A model generated the notes under the pieces. The model saw only the letters and a list, made by a program, of their open reading frames with translations. It was not told the DNA's origin and did not search any database. The position numbers and the translations under genes were made by a program. Shown piece by piece: positions 1 through 10,851 of a stretch of 64,000 nucleotides of DNA. The DNA is from Lumbricus rubellus. Its lineage: Eukaryota > Annelida > Clitellata > Crassiclitellata > Lumbricidae. Each line of letters starts with the position of its first letter. The stretch's first letter is position 1. The stretch is from the NCBI GenBank assembly GCA_945859605.1, contig OX243818.1:37264773-37328772 (forward strand), given 5' to 3'.

Positions 1-69
1 TGACCATTATCATAGCTCATTACTCAAAATTATACTTAAGCAAGAATTTTTTCGTCAAGCCCACTTCTA

Positions 70-673
70 GGTAAAAGTGCATTTTAGCGTATTTTATTAT
101 TTCGAAATCGATATGGTGCATTTTAGCGTATTTTATTATTTAGCGTATGTATTTACATATTTCGTTGATGAAATCGTTATAACGGTTCATATTTCTTTTG
201 AAAAGTATATAGAAAGCTGAATTGGTGAAAACTTCTTGGTGAAATAGAAGCTGAATTGATGCGAAAACACTTGAGAAATGGAAGGTGGATTAAGGTATCT
301 AATGGCTGACATAGCAGCTGGATGGACAAAAATAACGCCCGAGCCTGAGAAATAGAAGTTGGATTGATCAAAATTATTTCCCTTAAATAGAAGCGGGTTG
401 AGGAACAGATACTTAATGAAATGAGAGCTTGGCTGCTGACAAATAAATAATTGTTATTTAAATAGAATCAGGATTGATGAAAAAAATTGTTGCTGCAACA
501 GAAGCTGGATGATACCTTAATCCACCTTCCATTTCTCAGTTATACATGCCAAGGTAGAAGTCGGATTGATGAAAATACCTGCGGAAGTTCGAAAACGCAC
601 ACAAACAAAAAAATACGCTATTTATTTTGACCTAAGCGGTTTCGAATAAAATACGCTAAAATGCACTTTTACC
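70..673. mobile_element. 604-bp nonautonomous TIR element, family A (GGTAAAAG ends)
   Basis: The element begins GGTAAAAGTGCATTTTAGCG at 70 and ends with the inverted copy at 673. It is flanked by a perfect 9-bp direct repeat CCACTTCTA (61-69 and 674-682), the target-site duplication. A 9-bp duplication with long inverted ends fits Mutator-like (MULE) elements; no transposase is present. The interior holds degenerate ~33-bp units with core GAAATAGAAGCTGGATTGAT, some inverted towards the right end. A second full-length copy lies in opposite orientation at 48081-48544. The superfamily assignment is inference from duplication length. Confidence 0.85.
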
Positions 674-1511
674 CCACTTCTATTTTAGCATGAGATCCTT
701 TAAAACATTCCATCTCACATTAAATCTGGAATTAGGCCTATTCTCACAAATAGACCTGCAACTTCTGTTTAATTGTGCTTTTTTAAGATCAATTCTTCTG
801 CATGGTTGTTCATCAGAAATCTTTTCGTTAATCAAACTTCTAGTTCAGCCAATAAAATTCAATTCAGCAAGAATTCTTATCTTCAATGAAACTTGTATTT
901 GACTAATAATTGCTGAAACTCACGCGCAATGGCGAATAATTTACGTCGCTGAACGATAAAAAGGTAAATCATTTGAAATCCATAAGATAAGGCTATCTGC
1001 CGTAGCCTCGGAAGAGGTGGTGACCTATCTCCTCCCTTCCATTCACTAGGTCTATCTTAAAATTACCCATAATATCGATGACTAATGGTGACCGTAACCA
1101 ATTTTAAAATTTGTGGTGGGAATAACTGGCAGTGTTTCGCCTATGACCGTTAAGGATTCGAATCTGCAACGTATTTTTTACTCCTTTTAATATCCTGTGG
1201 TGCTCGACTTTAAACTTTGACTTCTCGCGTTGTTCTTCAATTCTACATAATTGTAAAAAGTGACATTGAGCTATTCGACCTGTGGTCCTTCAGAGAAATC
1301 TTTCGGCATTTGTTCTTTAAACAAATGGACACGGTTCTGTTTTATATTTGTACAGAATGCATAGATTAAAAGCCCCAATTCAAATAAGAATTGACGAAGT
1401 AAGCAAACAATTACAATCCGCAAGGTCTTGAAGAGTGTCAGTGTTTCAAGCATATATTATTTCTGTGAAAATCAGATCTCACTAATTAATTCAGACAATT
1501 CACAGTTATTA
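674..1511. other. Spacer upstream of zinc-finger gene 1
   Basis: No coding exon is supported here apart from the 5' part of the open frame that continues into the zinc-finger gene: that frame is open from 1428 but has its first ATG at 1512. The stretch is AT-rich single-copy-looking sequence and presumably contains promoter and 5' untranslated sequence. I could not place a promoter. Confidence 0.4.
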
Positions 1512-2768
1512 ATGACGTCGAGAAAAAATTATTACAAGCGTTCATCGGACGATTGCATTGGAAATGCAGCACAAGAGAAGACAGAAAATCCTCAGCTATG
1601 CCAGAAACCATCTGTTCTGGATTGTCACAAGAAAGAAAACAAGGAAAGCGATTCCAGATCAAAAACACACGATTGCGAGATTTGCCAAGAAATATTTACG
1701 CATTTCCGTGACCTACAGAAGCACAAGAAAATCCACACTGGAGAAAAAGCACACCATTGCCTGGTATGTAACAAAACATTCGCCTACTCTTCACGTCTAA
1801 AAGGCCACATGAGAATCCACACTGGAGAGAAGCGTTATCAATGCCAAGTGTGTCAGAAGTGTTTTTTTGGTTCGTCAAATCTAAAATGTCATGCAAGAAT
1901 TCATACCGGTGAGAAACCTTACCAATGCCAAATATGTGAAAAACGTTTTTATCAGCTTTACAGTCTAAGAAACCATTCAAAAATTCATAGTTTTCATACT
2001 GGAGAGATGCCTTTCCAATGCGAAGTATGTCAAAAACGTTTTACTCAGAATCGCCATCTACAATGCCATTCAAGAATCCATAATGGAGAGATGCCTTACC
2101 AATGCCCTGTATGTCAAAAACGCTTTTCTCGATCGGACAGTTTTACAGTTCATGCAAGAATTCATAGCGCAGTGAAACCGTATCAATGCAGCTTATGCGA
2201 GTTTAAAACTAAATATCGATGTAATCTCAAGGTGCACATGAAAAAACATACTGGAGAGAAACCATATCTTTGCCGGATATGCCAGAAAACGTTCTCATAC
2301 ATGTCAGGTCTGAAAAGTCATGAAAAAACTCATTCTGCCAAGGAACAATTTCTCTGTATCGTTTGTAATAAAACATTTTCCAGACATTCGACACTGAAAA
2401 GTCACGTTAGAATCCATACCGGAGACAGACCATACCAATGTGAGATATGTAAACAAAGTTATTACCGCGTTTGTCAACTGCAAGATCATGTTCGAAGCCA
2501 CACTGGAGAAAAATCATTTCAATGCCAGGCATGTCCAAAACGGTTTCTCCGATCTTATAATCTAAAAAGGCATTCAGAACTTCATAACGGAGAGAAACCA
2601 TACCAATGCCAATTATGCGAATATAAAACTAAAAATAACAGATGTCTAAAGGTCCACACGAGAATACATTTTGGGAAGAAACAACATCTCTGCAAGTTGT
2701 GTCAGAAAGCGTTCTCACGCTGTTCAAATCTGAAACGCCATGCAAAATTACACTCTGTGATTGGCTAA
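1512..2768 (+). CDS. C2H2 zinc-finger protein, 13 fingers (gene 1)
   Basis: Single-exon frame of 418 aa from the first in-frame ATG, although a spliced 5' exon is possible. It encodes 13 consecutive C2H2 fingers (C-x2-C ... H-x3-H) after a ~55-aa Lys/Glu/Ser-rich N-terminus, mostly joined by HTGEKPYQC-type linkers. Fingers 7 and 12 use the CEFKTK/CEYKTK form in which the usual Phe is replaced. One linker is expanded (IHSFHTGEM, after finger 4). Such arrays bind DNA in the nucleus. No KRAB, BTB, SCAN or ZAD domain is visible. It is a tandem paralogue of the gene at 8361-9498, sharing finger order and related 3' flank. The DNA target and target genes cannot be read from the sequence. Confidence 0.85.
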   Translation: MTSRKNYYKRSSDDCIGNAAQEKTENPQLCQKPSVLDCHKKENKESDSRSKTHDCEICQEIFTHFRDLQKHKKIHTGEKAHHCLVCNKTFAYSSRLKGHMRIHTGEKRYQCQVCQKCFFGSSNLKCHARIHTGEKPYQCQICEKRFYQLYSLRNHSKIHSFHTGEMPFQCEVCQKRFTQNRHLQCHSRIHNGEMPYQCPVCQKRFSRSDSFTVHARIHSAVKPYQCSLCEFKTKYRCNLKVHMKKHTGEKPYLCRICQKTFSYMSGLKSHEKTHSAKEQFLCIVCNKTFSRHSTLKSHVRIHTGDRPYQCEICKQSYYRVCQLQDHVRSHTGEKSFQCQACPKRFLRSYNLKRHSELHNGEKPYQCQLCEYKTKNNRCLKVHTRIHFGKKQHLCKLCQKAFSRCSNLKRHAKLHSVIG

Positions 2769-3500
2769 TGTTTTCATAAGTTGCAACTTGCAAAACTATC
2801 TTAAAATTCGTCCTTGGAAAAAGCTTTGCTCATCCCAGTTTTACCATCGAACATTCTAACGCAATTATTTTGGATGTGTCAAGTGATTTTTTTATTCACT
2901 TCGTTTGAAATACAGGAATGGACGTTATGTGGAGTTACATGCAGGCCATTCCTTTTCAAGATTTGTAAAAGAAAAACGTTTCTACAAGTCATTAAAGAAG
3001 CAGAAGTCACAACCATAAATTACCCGAAGTATTTGTTGTTATAGATATTCTTCGACAGAACTTGTGAACAGAGAAGAAAGTGGAAGCCTGGACATTGGGC
3101 GTAATCAATAATTCGCATAGGCCTAAAGTGATTCAAGCAGATCAACTTTTTCATAGAACGAGCATTGCTGGTAAAAATGAGTATTCCTGTTGGACGACAT
3201 AATATTTAAGAATCTTTTGTTTATTTTCTTCTGTTTTTGGAACATATTTCAGTTCAATTTAATTTCCCTTTGTTCTTGTGTCTAGTCGGCACTTTCACTT
3301 CATCGCACTGTTTTATTATTGAAGTTGCTATTATTGCGTTGTTCTAATTTAATCCAAGTTTACATAATCGTACTGTTGCGCTGTTGCTGTTGAGTATCAA
3401 GGCAGGCCTAATTACTGGGTAACATAACACATAATTAGTTATGATGGTAACGATGCTCTTACTGTTGAAATATTTTTGCAAAGAACGTTTTTCGTTGTTT
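2769..3500. repeat. 3' flank of zinc-finger gene 1, duplicated at 9499-10230
   Basis: From just after the stop codon to about 3480 this sequence is clearly homologous, with scattered substitutions and small indels, to the DNA downstream of the second zinc-finger gene. Shared anchors include GGAACATATTTCAGTT and CTTGTGTCTAGTCG. It is part of a segmental tandem duplication rather than a dispersed repeat. Confidence 0.75.
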
Positions 3501-4358
3501 ATTATTTTGGACGGTTACAGAGGGCTGAAGATGGATGCACAGAAGAGATATGCGTGGCGTCATTGGACATATGAACCTGCCTGACGGCAGAGAACCAAAG
3601 AAGATTATTTTGTATAATATTATTAATCAAGTAACGACTCTTAGAAAATTGCACCCAACGATAGCTGAAAGCGATAGATGGACAATACATTTTCCATAGC
3701 TCTGATGTTCGAAATATTTGTCACCCGAGTAAAGGCCCAGTCCGTTATAGAATTTGTATGAATTTATTCAGATTGGGTTTAAGTTTTTCCCATTCGGAAA
3801 TTTTACATTCGTTTTTCCCAAATCCGAGCCTTGGCCCATTACGTGAACAGACTAGATGCAGCACACCATCACCATAGATGGCCGAGAAGGATTTTGCAAG
3901 TGCATGTATCGTAGCAGGATAAGATAAACAAAAGTCACGAAAGAGAGACGGGAAGAAGAAGACGTGGAAAACATCACGGAAAGAACTAGGGCCTAAACTA
4001 AAAACTAAGCTAACCATGCTCCCGATAAGACTGTTAAAGACTGCGGACAATGAATGAGTCTGAGTAATCCATAGAAATAAGAGCTGGATGAAGGTATTTC
4101 TATGTGTGAAATAGAAGCTGGATTGAAGAAAATAAAGCATGAGAAATGGAAGCTGGATGAGGGTATTTTTATATATGAAATAGAAATAGAAGTTGGATTG
4201 ACTAAAATAACGAGCGAGAAATAGAAGCTGGATGGAGGTATTTATAGATATGAAATATAAGCTGGATTGAACAAATTCGCGGTATCGATCGTGCGCGGTA
4301 ACGATCGTGCGCGGTATTGAAAATCGCAGTATTGTGTGCGCGGTATTGACAGTAAACC
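3501..4358. other. Spacer with internal-repeat units at its right end
   Basis: No coding exon is supported. From about 4080 to 4265 there are several copies of the ~33-bp unit (core GAAATAGAAGCTGGATT). They lie outside the clearly delimited element at 4369-4987, so they are probably the remains of another element of the same kind. Confidence 0.4.
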
Positions 4359-4368
4359 TTGTAGCAAC

Positions 4369-4987
4369 GGTTCCACGACAACTGGTTCAACGACAACTGG
4401 TCCACGGACAATTCGTTCACCGACAGCTGGTTCACGACAAATGTTACACGACATTATTATTGGAGCTGGATTGATGAAAATATTCTTGCTCAAACTGGAG
4501 CTGGATTGATGAAAATATTCATGCTGAAATTGGAGCTGGATTGGTTAAAGTGTTCATGCTTAAACTGGAGCTGAATTGATGAAAATGTTCTTGTTTAAAT
4601 TGGAACTGGATTGATAAAAACCGCCGGCGAAATGGAAGCTGGATAATGGTATTTTTATATCTGAAGTAGAGGCTGGATTAATGAATAGAATGCTTGATAA
4701 ATGGAAGCTGGATGGATGATTTTCATTCATGTATATCAACATGCATCCAGCTTCCATTTCTCAAACCCTTTATAATTAATCAGGCTTCCATTTCTCAATA
4801 GTTAATTTTGTCAATCCAGCTTCTGTTTCACCTATAAGGAACCTTGATCCATTTTAGATTCACCATTTGCCGGTGAGACAATAATATTGTCGTGTACCAA
4901 TGGTCGTGAACCAGCTGTCGGTGAACGAATTGTCCGTGGACCAATTGTCGTTGAACCAGTTGTCGGTGAACCAGTTGTCGTGACACC
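4369..4987. mobile_element. 619-bp nonautonomous TIR element, family B (GGTTCCACGACAACTGG ends)
   Basis: The left end reads GGTTCCACGACAACTGG and the right end is its inverted counterpart ACCAGTTGTCGTGACACC. A perfect 9-bp target-site duplication TGTAGCAAC lies at 4360-4368 and 4988-4996. Each terminal repeat is itself a head-to-tail series of 11-12-bp units (CGACAACTGGTC, CGGACAATTCG, CGACAGCTGGTT). The centre holds ~33-bp GAAATAGAAGCTGGATT units, direct in the left part and inverted near 4740-4850. No protein is encoded. The 9-bp duplication suggests a MULE-type mobiliser. Confidence 0.85.
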
Positions 4988-5320
4988 TGTAGCAACATGG
5001 TCGCGTTATTATCTTTTTAAACTTTTTTGCCCCGAGGTATACAGGACCACTCAGGGGCTTCACTAATATAAAATCACAGTCCGGAACGGCCCTACGATTA
5101 TCATTATTATAATTATTATCATCATCATCATCATCAATAAATTATTAAATCTTAATTTTTCTTAAAAAACAAAATATCTGAAGGAAGGCCTATTATGCGA
5201 ATTTGCTACCTCTTGTAACAGATATAAAATCCGTGATTTAATAATAAGCGCCAATTCTGATGACGTCATCATTATCAACAACATTGTCGTCTCTACTAAT
5301 TAATATTTTCAAATTAATTC

Positions 5321-5605
5321 ATGGGTAAACGTGTATTGGCTCACACCAAAATTCGGAAACTTCGATATTTTGGTCATATCATGAGACAACAAAACGGTAG
5401 CATCGAAAGCAGCATCATGACGGGTTTTGTGGAGGGGAACCGAGGACGAGGAAGGCCGAGGATATCTTGGATCGACAACGTCCTGAACTGGACAGGACTT
5501 GTAGGCTCTGACTTAATGAGCGCGACAAGGAACAGAAGACTCTGGGCATTAAAGGTCCATTCATGTAGCCAACCGTCGCGATGCGACGATGGCGACATGA
5601 CATGA
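5321..5605 (+). pseudogene. LINE reverse-transcriptase C-terminal fragment (RTE-like)
   Basis: About 90 codons resemble the extreme C-terminal tail of RTE/Jockey-type LINE polyproteins: K-L-R-Y-F-G-H-I-M-R, then a basic GRGRPR-x-S-W-I-D-N block and a terminal NRRLW. The frame is followed at 5597-5615 by short ACATG repeats, as expected of the simple-repeat 3' tail of such elements. No polymerase domain is present upstream, so this is a 5'-truncated insertion. A related fragment lies at 62482-62778. Confidence 0.7.
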
Positions 5606-5639
5606 CATGACATGAAACGTGTATTTTAGTATGGTAAAT

Positions 5640-6330
5640 TATTAACCTTTAGAGATCTGTTGGAGGGGCGTCCTTTCCCTCGGTCGCTGTCTCCGTCAGA
5701 GCCAGGCGGTAGCCGCGGTATTTTCCTTGTCGTCCAACTCCACCAATGGACTGTCGTATTTCGTCATGCCCGAGGCGATCCACTCATTCCTTTTTATTTC
5801 CCCATGACTTTCGGGGGGAGTTTTGGGGTACCGGATGGGTCATCTCGACGCTGGGGGCTTTTGGAGATTTGTTTTCGTCCTATGGGGACGGTAGAGGGCG
5901 CGGTTGATGTGGTTGGGGTGAAGGGTAAAATCGGAACCATGACAACTGGTCCAACGACAACTCGTCCACGGACGAAGGTTTTTACAGGTGAAATAGAAGC
6001 TGGATTGATGAAAAACGCTTAAGAAATGGAAGATGGATCAAGTTTTTTTGATCTGAAGACTGAAATAGACGCAGAATGCATGTTGAGACACATGATGAAA
6101 ATCGTCAATTCAGCTTCTATTTAAGCAATGAAACCATTTTACTTGTTTTCCTAAACCCAGCTCCTTTTTCGTAAATAAAGAACTTTCATCCAGCTTCCAC
6201 TTCTCAAGCGCTTTCTCATTAATCCAGCTTCTATTTCGGTGGACGAGTTGTCGGTGGACCAGTTGTCCGTGGACGAGTTATCGTTGGACGAGTTGTCGTG
6301 ACACCGGTAAAATCAGCAACGTGTAATAAT
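5640..6330 (-). pseudogene. Decayed copy of the membrane-protein tail exon, split by a TIR element
   Basis: From 5640 to 5932 the minus strand is clearly homologous to the intact exon at 10852-11192, keeping the block that encodes INRALYRP. A length change just after that block shifts the frame. The homology is interrupted at 5933 by a 373-bp TIR element and appears to resume at 6306 (AAATCAGCAACG against AAGTCAGCGGCGACC). The copy is therefore a duplicated, frameshifted and transposon-interrupted pseudoexon. Confidence 0.7.
5933..6305. mobile_element. 373-bp TIR element, family B, inserted in the pseudoexon
   Basis: It begins GGAACCATGACAACTGG and ends GTTGTCGTGACACC. The perfect 9-bp duplication GGTAAAATC lies at 5924-5932 and 6306-6314. 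The ends match the element at 4369-4987, including the tandem 11-12-bp units. The interior again carries GAAATAGAAGCTGGATTGAT units, direct at about 5990 and inverted near 6110-6235. Confidence 0.85.
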
Positions 6331-6668
6331 TGCGGTAGGCCTGCGTTAACTTAATTTTAATTGAAGAAACGAATACTAATCTAGGTTTATGCCGAGGTGA
6401 ATATATTCACCTCTTGTAAGCGATATGAACTTCCTTTATTTAATGTATGAGCACCAAATCTGATGACGTCAGTATTATCGACGAACTTCCGTTATGAACT
6501 CTACTTGGTCATTAATTTTGTTCATCTACTGTTTGAAAATTAATTCATGTTATTCTTTCGATTATCAATCAGCTTCCACAGACGGATGTTAATTTTATAA
6601 GGTAATGTATCCACACAAGTGTGAGGTATGTAACGTGTACAATCAGGGGGCGAAAATTATACCAATTA

Positions 6669-8011
6669 AGTAAACGTGTAGTTTAGCATCGTAAATTATT
6701 TTCACGCTTAAAATGATTCAAAAAGCGCAGCAAATTATTCCTAACAGCGTATATTTGACAAACTCATCGAACCGCATACTTAAGATTTGTTAGGAACAAG
6801 AATATTGACATAAAATGAGCTTTTAAAATGTCACATTTCCCATGCGAAATCGCCGCTCGAATCGCCATTGAACAACAACATCTGACCGGAAGTTGGGGTA
6901 CGCGCCCAAACCATCGACGTGTACGTCAAAACTTCAGTCCTGAGTTCAAAATGAGAAATGGAAGCTGGATAAAGGTATTTCTAGATCTGAAGTAGAAGCC
7001 GGATTAATGAAAAAACGCTTCAGTAATGGAAGCTGGATGATGGTATTTTTAAATCTGAAATAGAAGCTGGGTTGACGAAAATAACTGGCGAGAAATAGAA
7101 GCGGGGTTAATAAAAATAGTCTAGCTTAAATTGGAGCTGGATTGATGAAAAATAATTATTAGGTAAACGTGTAGTTCAGCGTAATTAATTATTTTCACGT
7201 TTTTAACGACACAAAAAGCGCCGTATATTATTCCTAATGACTTGCAATGGTCTAACTCATCTAACAGCACACTTAAAATCTCGTAAGAATACGAATATTG
7301 GCAGAAAATATGTTTTTAAAATGTCACATTTCCCATGCGAAATCGCCGTTCGAATCGCCATTGAACCACAACATCTAACCGGAAGTTGGGGTACGCGCCC
7401 AAATCAACGATGTATATTGGTCCATGCGACAATAAATAACGTGTACGTCAAGATTTCTGTCCTAAGTTCAAAATGAGAAATGGAAGCTGGATGAAGGTAT
7501 TTCTAGATCTGAAATAGAAGCCGGATGGATGTAAGAAACGCTTAAGTAATGAAAGCTGGATGAGGGTATTTTTTTATCTGAAATAGAAGCTGGGTTGACG
7601 AAAATAACGGGCGAGATATAGAAGCTGGGGTAATAAAAATAATCAAGCTGAAATTGGAGCTGGATTGATGAAAAATAGTTATCATTGAAAGAGAAGTTGG
7701 ATTCATAAAACAACTGATGCAATTGAAAAAGTTGGACTTTTACTTACTTATTTGTGCGTGCTGTCTTATTGCACATTAAGCACACATGCCAGACGCAACT
7801 TCCGGAAAGGGTCATAATTGAATAACAACTTCGATTGGCGGTTTGTTATGATCGAATATTATAATTTTTCAATTGATTTTCTTCTTTTTTTAATTTCTAA
7901 GTATAATAACACATCAGTTAAGCAATAGCACGTTGGCAGAAATATTTTAAGACTCTTTTTGTGCCATTATAAGCGTGAAAATAATTTACGATGCTAAACT
8001 ACACGTTTACC
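6669..8011. mobile_element. Composite TIR element, family C (GTAAACGTGTAG ends) with duplicated left half
   Basis: The right end (about 7955-8011) is the inverted copy of the left end at 6669, sharing about 55 bp that includes AACGTGTAGTTTAGCATCG. The left half occurs twice in tandem: 6669-7160 and 7162-7690 match along their length, including CCCATGCGAAATCGCCG and GGAAGTTGGGGTACGCGCCC. Both halves end in the same ~33-bp GAAATAGAAGCTGGATT units seen in families A and B. No convincing target-site duplication was found, so the outer boundary is provisional. Confidence 0.65.
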
Positions 8012-8104
8012 AAAATGGTACTATAATAATTATATCCCAAGAGGGTAGTCTTTTTCGTGAGTGTTGGTTAGGTTCAGGAGAGGCGTCGTGAGAGTCGGTT
8101 GGGA

Positions 8105-8138
8105 TTAGTGTTAGGGTTAGTGTTAGGGTTAGTTTCGC
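8105..8138. repeat. Short TTAGGG-like interstitial repeat
   Basis: Two to three units of GTTAGGGTTAGT. It resembles telomeric TTAGGG but is too short and irregular to mean more than a chance or relic interstitial repeat. Confidence 0.4.
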
Positions 8139-8360
8139 CATTAGAAACTCTGGTGGATTGATGGAAATAGTTCCTGGTGAAATAGAAGTTGGATTGATGG
8201 ATATAATATCGCCAAATTTGAAGCCGGATTTGACAATTTTCCGGAACTGGAATGGCTGTTATAATAATTATATGGTGTCATGTCTCAACGCCGCTTTCAC
8301 TAGCAAAAAACACTGTGTATTTTTCGCCCCCTGATATGATCGCCGCAATTTTTTTCACAG

Positions 8361-9498
8361 TCTGCAGAAACATAATATTATTGGAATCCATGCTGGAGAG
8401 ATGTCTTATCAATGCCAAATGTGTCGGAAGTGTTTTTCGCGTTCATCAAATCTAAAACTTCATGCTGGAATTCATACTGGAGACAAGCCTTACCAATGTC
8501 AAATATGTCAAAAACGTTTTTCTCAGCGTGGCAGTGTAAGTGTTCATTCAAGAATTCATACTGGAGAGAAGCGTTACCAGTGCGAAATATGTAAAAAACG
8601 CTTTACACGATCTGCCATTCTTACAGGTCATGCAAGAACTCATAGCGAAGTGAAGCCGTACCAATGCAACTTATGCGAGTTTAAAACTAAACATCCAAAT
8701 TATCTAAAAATGCACATGAAAAAACACACTGGAGATAAACCATACCTTTGCCGGGTATGCAAAAAAACATTCTCATGCATGTCAGATCTGAAACGTCATG
8801 AAAAAACTCATGGGGAAAGGAAACAATTTCTCTGTGTCGTGTGTGAAAAAGCATTTTTCACACAATCAACTCTGAAAAGTCACGTTAGTATCCATACCGG
8901 GGAGAGACCATACCGATGTGAGGTATGTAAAAAAAGTTATTTCCATGTTTGTCAACTGCAGACTCATATTCGAATCCACTCTGGAGAAAAACCATTTCAA
9001 TGCCAGGCATGTCAAAAACGGTTTAACCAATCATATAATCTAAAGATTCATGCAAGAATTCATACTGGTGAGAAACCATACCGCTGCCAATTATGTGAGT
9101 TTAAAACAAGCAATAGCGGTGATCTAAGAGTCCACACGAGAATACATACTGGAGAAAGACCATACCAATGTCAAATATGTAAACAAAGGTTTTCCAAAAC
9201 TTCTTATCTGCGCAATCATGTTCGAATCCACACTGGAGAAAAACCATTTCAATGCCAGGCATGTCCAAAACGATTTGTCCAATCTTATCATCTAAAAAGG
9301 CATGCAATAATTCATACCGGAGAGAAACCATTCCACTGCCAATTATGTGAGTTTAAAGCAAATAATAAGAGTGATCTAAAGATCCACACGAGAATACATA
9401 CCGGTGAGAAACCATACCTTTGCCAGTTGTGTCAGAAAACGTTCGCATGCTGTTCACGTCTGACACATCATGCAATATCTCACTCCGTGTCTGACTAA
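8361..9498 (+). CDS. C2H2 zinc-finger protein, 13 fingers (gene 2)
   Basis: The first in-frame ATG is at 8401 (365 aa), but the frame also reads back through a half-finger (LQKHNIIGIHAGE) to a good splice acceptor TTTTTTTCACAG at 8350-8360. That half-finger matches the end of finger 1 of gene 1 (LQKHKKIHTGE). I therefore prefer 8361 as the start of a terminal exon, with an unseen 5' exon or a lost 5' end. Thirteen C2H2 fingers follow with standard TGEKPY linkers; fingers 4, 9 and 12 are of the CEFK type. Role: nuclear DNA binding, target unknown. AATAAA lies 84 bases after the stop (9582-9587). No effector domain is visible. Tandem paralogue of 1512-2768. Confidence 0.8.
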
Positions 9499-10230
9499 GA
9501 TTTATTATTTCTGTAGTATGTTACAAAAATCTCGAGAAAATCCATACTCATTCCAGTTATTCCAAGCAACATTCCAACGCAAATAAACGTTTCTATTCAT
9601 TTAGTTTGGAATACCGCGATGAACCCTATGCGAAGATAGACCATTCTCTGCGATGATCTATAAAAAGAGCGTTTCGCCATCAACAAGTCTTTAAAGAGGC
9701 AGAGGTCGCAACAACAAATTACCTGAAATATTTAACCTTATAATGAAGTTCAACAACAGAACTGATAAACACGGAAGAAAACGGAAGCCTGTGCATTGGA
9801 CTTAATCAGTAATTCGCATAAAGTGATTCGAGCAGATTAATCTTTGTAGGCTATTCATAAAACGAGCATTACTGCTACAACTGAATATTCTGTTGGACGA
9901 AATATTTAAGAATCCTTCGTTTAGTGTTTCGGTTTTTGGAACATATTTCAGTTAAATTTAGTACGCCTTAATGCTTGTGTCTAGTCGACACTTTTACTTC
10001 ATCGTATTACTTTATTATTTCAGTAGCTTTTTTTGCGTTGTTTTCTTTGATCCAAGTTTACATAGTCCTACTGTTGCGCAGTTACTGTTGAGTATCAAAG
10101 TATAGGCTTAATTGCTGCGATAACATAATACATGATCAGTTCTAATGGTAACGATGCTGTTACTGTTGATTGTTAAAGTGTCTTTGCAAATAATGTTTTT
10201 CGATATGTGTTATTTTGTATAATTAACCAA
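9499..10230. repeat. Duplicated 3' flank of zinc-finger gene 2
   Basis: Homologous to 2769-3480. Shared blocks include AATTCGCATA, GGAACATATTTCAGTT and CTTGTGTCTAGTCG. It includes the probable polyadenylation signal AATAAA at 9582-9587. Confidence 0.75.
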
Positions 10231-10310
10231 GTAACGTCTTAGAAAATTAACGCACATCGACAGCGACAGATGGATATGTAATAAATTTCACAAGTAGCCT
10301 ACATAAAATG

Positions 10311-10752
10311 CCGGTGTAAAGGTTTCAAATTACCCCTCCTAAACATTACCCCCTTGAAAACTGTAATTTGCATCAATCATCGCATTTATTGCACCAAAAA
10401 TATCAGAAAAATTATCCCGCTTCTTGTTTTGGTCTTAAAATTTTCAACTGTCATCCCACTTCGTGGCTTGTTTTCAATATTTTCATCTGTAACTCAAATA
10501 CTAAATCGCCGCTGAAGTTACATGGAGAAATGGCTTCGAGGCTATTATTTTTTTCCGATTAAAACATTGATAACAAACCACGAAGTGGGATTACGGATGA
10601 AAATCTTCAGACCAAAACAAGAAGCGGGATGATTTTTTAGTGCAATAAATGCGATGATTGATGCAAATCTAGTGTCCGGGGGTAATTTTAAACCGGTTTC
10701 AAGTTACCGGGGGTAATGTTTAGGAGGGGGTAATTTGAAACCTTTACACCGG
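10311..10752. mobile_element. 442-bp foldback element with ~190-bp inverted arms
   Basis: The left arm starts CCGGTGTAAAGGTTTCAAAT and the right arm ends with its inverted copy. Homology between the arms runs almost to the centre (for example GAAGCGGGATGATT on one arm, AATTATCCCGCTTC on the other), leaving a short central loop. No protein is encoded and no clean target-site duplication was found. The superfamily is unknown. Confidence 0.75.
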
Positions 10753-10851
10753 AAAGATTTTCTGCAGGGATTCTTGATCAAACATTTTCAGTTCACCAGC
10801 GTCCAGCATTAACAATTTGCTATAGCACAGGACGGATATTGTAGAGAACCT

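Noticed and set aside
2304..2601. Minus-strand frames across the zinc-finger gene
   Set aside because: They are antisense shadows of the repetitive finger codons. The same holds at 9101-9331 and, on the plus strand, at 46272-47030.
8105..8138. Telomere or internal telomeric site
   Set aside because: Only two or three imperfect TTAGGG-like units. It is far too short to argue a chromosome end or fusion.
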